A DNA stretch of 64,000 nt from Streptomyces sp. V3I7 (GTDB lineage: Bacteria; Actinomycetota; Actinomycetes; Streptomycetales; Streptomycetaceae): contig NZ_JAUSZK010000001.1 of assembly GCF_030817495.1 (NCBI RefSeq), positions 6,427,376-6,491,375 on the forward strand, written 5' to 3'. Position numbers and translations under genes: made by a program. Below are positions 61,644 through 64,000 of this stretch, piece by piece (position 1 is the first letter of the stretch; every line of letters starts with the position of its first letter). The notes beneath the pieces are model-generated. The model was not told the DNA's origin, searched no databases, and was given only the letters and a program-made list of their open reading frames with translations.

Positions 61644-63321
61644 CCTCGCCGTTTCACTTGGGGACAGCTGGCTGTGGGGCGGAAACGCGAAAGTGCCTTC
61701 CTGACCTGGAACGATGAACCTTGCTGAGGGGTTCTGTCGGTCCAGGCGGAGGGCACTTTCTACGTGCAGGCTATCGGGTTGCGTCCCAGGGTTCATGTCA
61801 GTGCCGATGGTTCGGGGGTGGTCGGGCATGCCGGGGCACGGTTGCTGGCTGATCTCGCTGATGGCACCGGGCTCACCGCCGCGTACTCCACCGCGCTCAG
61901 GCCGCTCCGGCCGCGCGGGACCGGGCATGATCCGGGCCGGATCGCCACCGATCTGGCGGTGATGCTCGCCGACGGCGGTGAGGCCATTGCGGATCTGGCC
62001 CTACTGCGCGACCAAGCAGAGGTGTTCGGTTCGGTCGCCTCGGCCCCGACGGCCTGGCGGCTGCTCGCCGACACCGATGGGAGGGCACTGTCTTCTCTGC
62101 GCTCGGCCCGTGCTCAGGCCCGGGAAGTGGCCTGGCTGCAGGCCGCCGAGCAAGGTGAGGGCATTCCTGCAGTCTGGGCCGCGGGACGCATTCTGCCCGG
62201 GCTGGTCCTGGACCTCGACGCCACGCTGGTCACCTGCCACTCCGAGAAAGAGCAGGCCGCACCCACCTATAAGGGCGGCTTCGGCTTCCACCCGCTGTTG
62301 TGCTTCCTGGCCAACACGGGCGAGGCACTGTCCGGCCGGCTGCGGCCCGGGAACGCCGGTGCCAACACCGCCGCCGACCACATCACGGTGCTCGACCAGG
62401 CACTCGCGCAGATCCCCGACGCCCACCGGCACGGCACCGACATCCTGATCCGCACCGACAGTGCCGGATCCGCGAAAGCCTTCCTCGCCCACGTCCGCGA
62501 CGCGCGGAAACGAGGAATCCGTACCTTCTTCTCGGTCGGATACTCCATCACCGAGCCGGTCCGCCGCGCTGTCCGGGCCATGCCCGACCGTCTCTGGCAT
62601 CCCGCCCTGGACCAGGACGGGACTCTGCGTGGTGGCGCCGAGGTCGCCGAGCTGACCGGGATGGTCGAGCTGACCGGCTATCCGGACGGCACCCGCATCA
62701 TCGTGCGCCGAGAGCGGCCGCACCCCGGCGCCCAACTGTCCCTGTTCGACCAGGACGAGGGCCTGCGGCATCAGGTGTTTCTCACCGACACCCCGTCCTG
62801 CGGTGGTGGTTCCGCCCAGTTTTTGGAGGTCCGCCACCGCGGGCATGCCACCGTCGAGGACCACATCCGGTGCGGCAAGACCACCGGCTTCGGCCGCTTC
62901 CCCTCACGCGACTTCGACATCAACACTGTCTGGCTCGAACTCAGCCTCGCGGCGATCGATCTGCTGGCCTGGACCCGTGTCCTGCTGCTGGACGGCGAAC
63001 TCGCCACTGCCGAGCCGAAGAAACTCCGCTACCGGCTGCTGCACGTCGCCGCCCGCCTCACCCGCGGCGGTCGACGCCTGCGCTTGCGGATATCGGCGAC
63101 CTGGCCCTGGAGAAAGGAACTGGCCATGGCCTTCCACCGCCTCGCCGCACTGCCCCGACCTGGCGGCTGACCGGCAGTCCCTCGTCCGCCCACGACCCGA
63201 AAGACCTTGGAGAACCCGACCACCGCGCCGGGACTCAGCCCTGCCCAAGCACCGAAATCGCGTCGACCACCCAACAACTGCTGATCAGCGACGCCGCCTC
63301 ATCCCAACCGAAACGGCGAGG
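61644..63321. mobile_element. IS1380-family insertion sequence with GTAG target duplication
   Basis: The left end CCTCGCCGTTTCACTTGGG (61644) and right end, inverted, CCTCGCCGTTTCGGTTGGG (63321) match except for two bases. GTAG is directly repeated at 61640-61643 and 63322-63325. Total 1,678 bp, one intact transposase. It was inserted about 225 bases from array 2. Confidence 0.88.
61764..63170 (+). CDS. IS1380-family transposase
   Basis: A 468-residue intact DDE transposase: VHVSADGSGVVGHAGARLLADLAD at the start; catalytic regions LVLDLDATLVTCHSEKE and ILIRTDSAGSAKAFL; then YRWPH-like C-terminal part with HRGHATVEDHIRCGKTTGFGRFPSRDFDINTVWL. The start is GTG 61764, although the frame may begin slightly upstream. 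It lies entirely within the IS1380 element. Confidence 0.9.
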   Translation: MQAIGLRPRVHVSADGSGVVGHAGARLLADLADGTGLTAAYSTALRPLRPRGTGHDPGRIATDLAVMLADGGEAIADLALLRDQAEVFGSVASAPTAWRLLADTDGRALSSLRSARAQAREVAWLQAAEQGEGIPAVWAAGRILPGLVLDLDATLVTCHSEKEQAAPTYKGGFGFHPLLCFLANTGEALSGRLRPGNAGANTAADHITVLDQALAQIPDAHRHGTDILIRTDSAGSAKAFLAHVRDARKRGIRTFFSVGYSITEPVRRAVRAMPDRLWHPALDQDGTLRGGAEVAELTGMVELTGYPDGTRIIVRRERPHPGAQLSLFDQDEGLRHQVFLTDTPSCGGGSAQFLEVRHRGHATVEDHIRCGKTTGFGRFPSRDFDINTVWLELSLAAIDLLAWTRVLLLDGELATAEPKKLRYRLLHVAARLTRGGRRLRLRISATWPWRKELAMAFHRLAALPRPGG

Positions 63322-63344
63322 GTAGACGGTGAGGCGTCAAGCTC

Positions 63345-63716
63345 GTGATCGTCGATCACGGTCCTGTGGTGAGGAGTGCGAGTCGTGACGAGATCATCAG
63401 CGACCGGAGGATCACTGGCCTGTCGGCCTATGCGGTCGCTGAACTTGTCGCTGAGATAGGCCCGTTGTGGCACGAACGGCACAAGGCCAAGCTCGCCTCG
63501 CGGCCACAGAAGCGGGTCTCGGGCGCCGGCGCGAAGCGCCGGCTGGTGTTCGTCGACCAGCTCCTGGCCACGCTCGTGCATCTCCGCCATGGGGTCACGC
63601 GCGACGTGCTGGCATGCTGCGGCGTCGTAGCCGCAGCTGTCGCGGCCGACGGTGAAGGCATCCGGTACGAGGTCGGCCGATTCTCCGACCAGCTCTGGTC
63701 TCGTCCGGCGGGGTAG
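63345..63716 (+). pseudogene. Transposase N-terminal fragment
   Basis: The frame reads DRRITGLSAYAVAELVAEIGPLWHERHKAKLASRPQKR, then GAKRRLVFVDQLLATLVHLRHGVTRDVLACCG, the helix-turn-helix start of an IS5-type transposase, and breaks off in unrelated residues (about 63610). It would not be functional. Confidence 0.7.
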
Positions 63717-63771
63717 CGAAGTAGGGCTGCACGGATAATCCGGCACCCGCCGTCGCGCCCGCAGGACCGGT

Positions 63772-64000
63772 GTGCACCCGGGAGTCCGCGTCCGACGGCT
63801 ACCGCCGCGCCCTCGCCTCGCACCAGGAAGTGGCCCCGCCTCGCCGGGTGGACACGGCCATCGCGGACGCGGTGGAACGGCAGACCGCCGCGATGCGGGA
63901 ACTCAGTGCCCGCGCCTTCCCGGAACCGGACCCGGATGGCGGGCCAGCCACGATCGAGCAGGCCCATACTCAGCGCCGCTGCCAGGCCGATGCCTCCCAG
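63772..64000 (+). CDS. Partial hypothetical gene running off the window
   Basis: From GTG 63772 the frame is open to the end of the window. It encodes a charged helical segment (ASDGYRRALASHQEVAPPRRVDTAIADAVERQTAAMRELSARAFPE), followed by ATIEQAHTQRR. It resembles widespread actinobacterial hypothetical proteins, but I cannot name a family. The N terminus may be displaced by the transposase fragment. Confidence 0.5.
   Translation, partial: MHPGVRVRRLPPRPRLAPGSGPASPGGHGHRGRGGTADRRDAGTQCPRLPGTGPGWRASHDRAGPYSAPLPGRCLP

Overview
The window is high-GC actinobacterial DNA, almost certainly Streptomyces or a close relative. This rests on heavy G/C use at third codon positions, many GTG starts with overlapping stop/start junctions, and lineage families: DUF574 methyltransferase, mycothiol-dependent maleylpyruvate-isomerase fold, DUF5701, DUF6233, ECF sigma factor with partner, and Ku. 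Identifications are from reading the translations and DNA; no database was searched.

1-9 kb is mostly ordinary chromosome: an ABC exporter, small conserved proteins, asparaginase, a ferritin-like protein, a methyltransferase and a blasticidin-S-deaminase-like enzyme. It also holds an unusual tRNA-Gly(UCC) on the minus strand whose T arm reads GTGC instead of GTTC, and a cluster of decayed gene ends (GNAT, MFS, histidine kinase).

9.0-17.2 kb is one tightly overlapping minus-strand operon: trypsin-like protease with a degenerate NTPase-like region, Zn-ribbon Ser/Thr kinase with a repeat-rich tail, vWA protein with a Zn ribbon, membrane protein, solute-binding lipoprotein and a TRYPCO1-type protein. 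It resembles the regulated NTP/protease conflict systems of multicellular bacteria and is one of the two best candidates for a little-described system. Two copies of a 15-bp direct repeat lie upstream.

17.5-32.4 kb carries a GNAT, a decayed TauD, a TetR regulator, an orphan MerR-type promoter, and a defence-like pair: a 1.75-kilo-residue Mrr-like nuclease/NACHT/alpha-repeat protein and a STAND NTPase with a helical repeat tail. Diverging from them is a small-ORF/ECF sigma/partner operon.

32.6-48.4 kb is a mobile-element patchwork. Target duplications allow the insertions to be reconstructed: an IS481-type element exactly at the stop codon of ku (6-bp duplication); an IS21-type element of 4.4 kb carrying an MFS transporter inside a dead IS5 transposase (7-bp duplication); and an IS630-type element carrying a SUKH-family gene inside a TRADD-N-associated membrane-domain gene (TA duplication; removing it restores the frame). 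There are also two related secreted HNH nuclease genes with the same upstream dyad, a 183-bp MITE-like element and a SUKH-3 gene.

48.7-61.6 kb is a complete type I-E CRISPR-Cas locus (cas3, cse1, cse2, cas7, cas5, cas6e, cas1, cas2, all minus strand) with two arrays (9 and 30 repeats) flanking a NUDIX gene. Array 2 shows recent spacer duplications and a repeat one base different from array 1. 61.6-64 kb holds an intact IS1380-type element next to the array-2 leader side, a transposase fragment and a partial gene.
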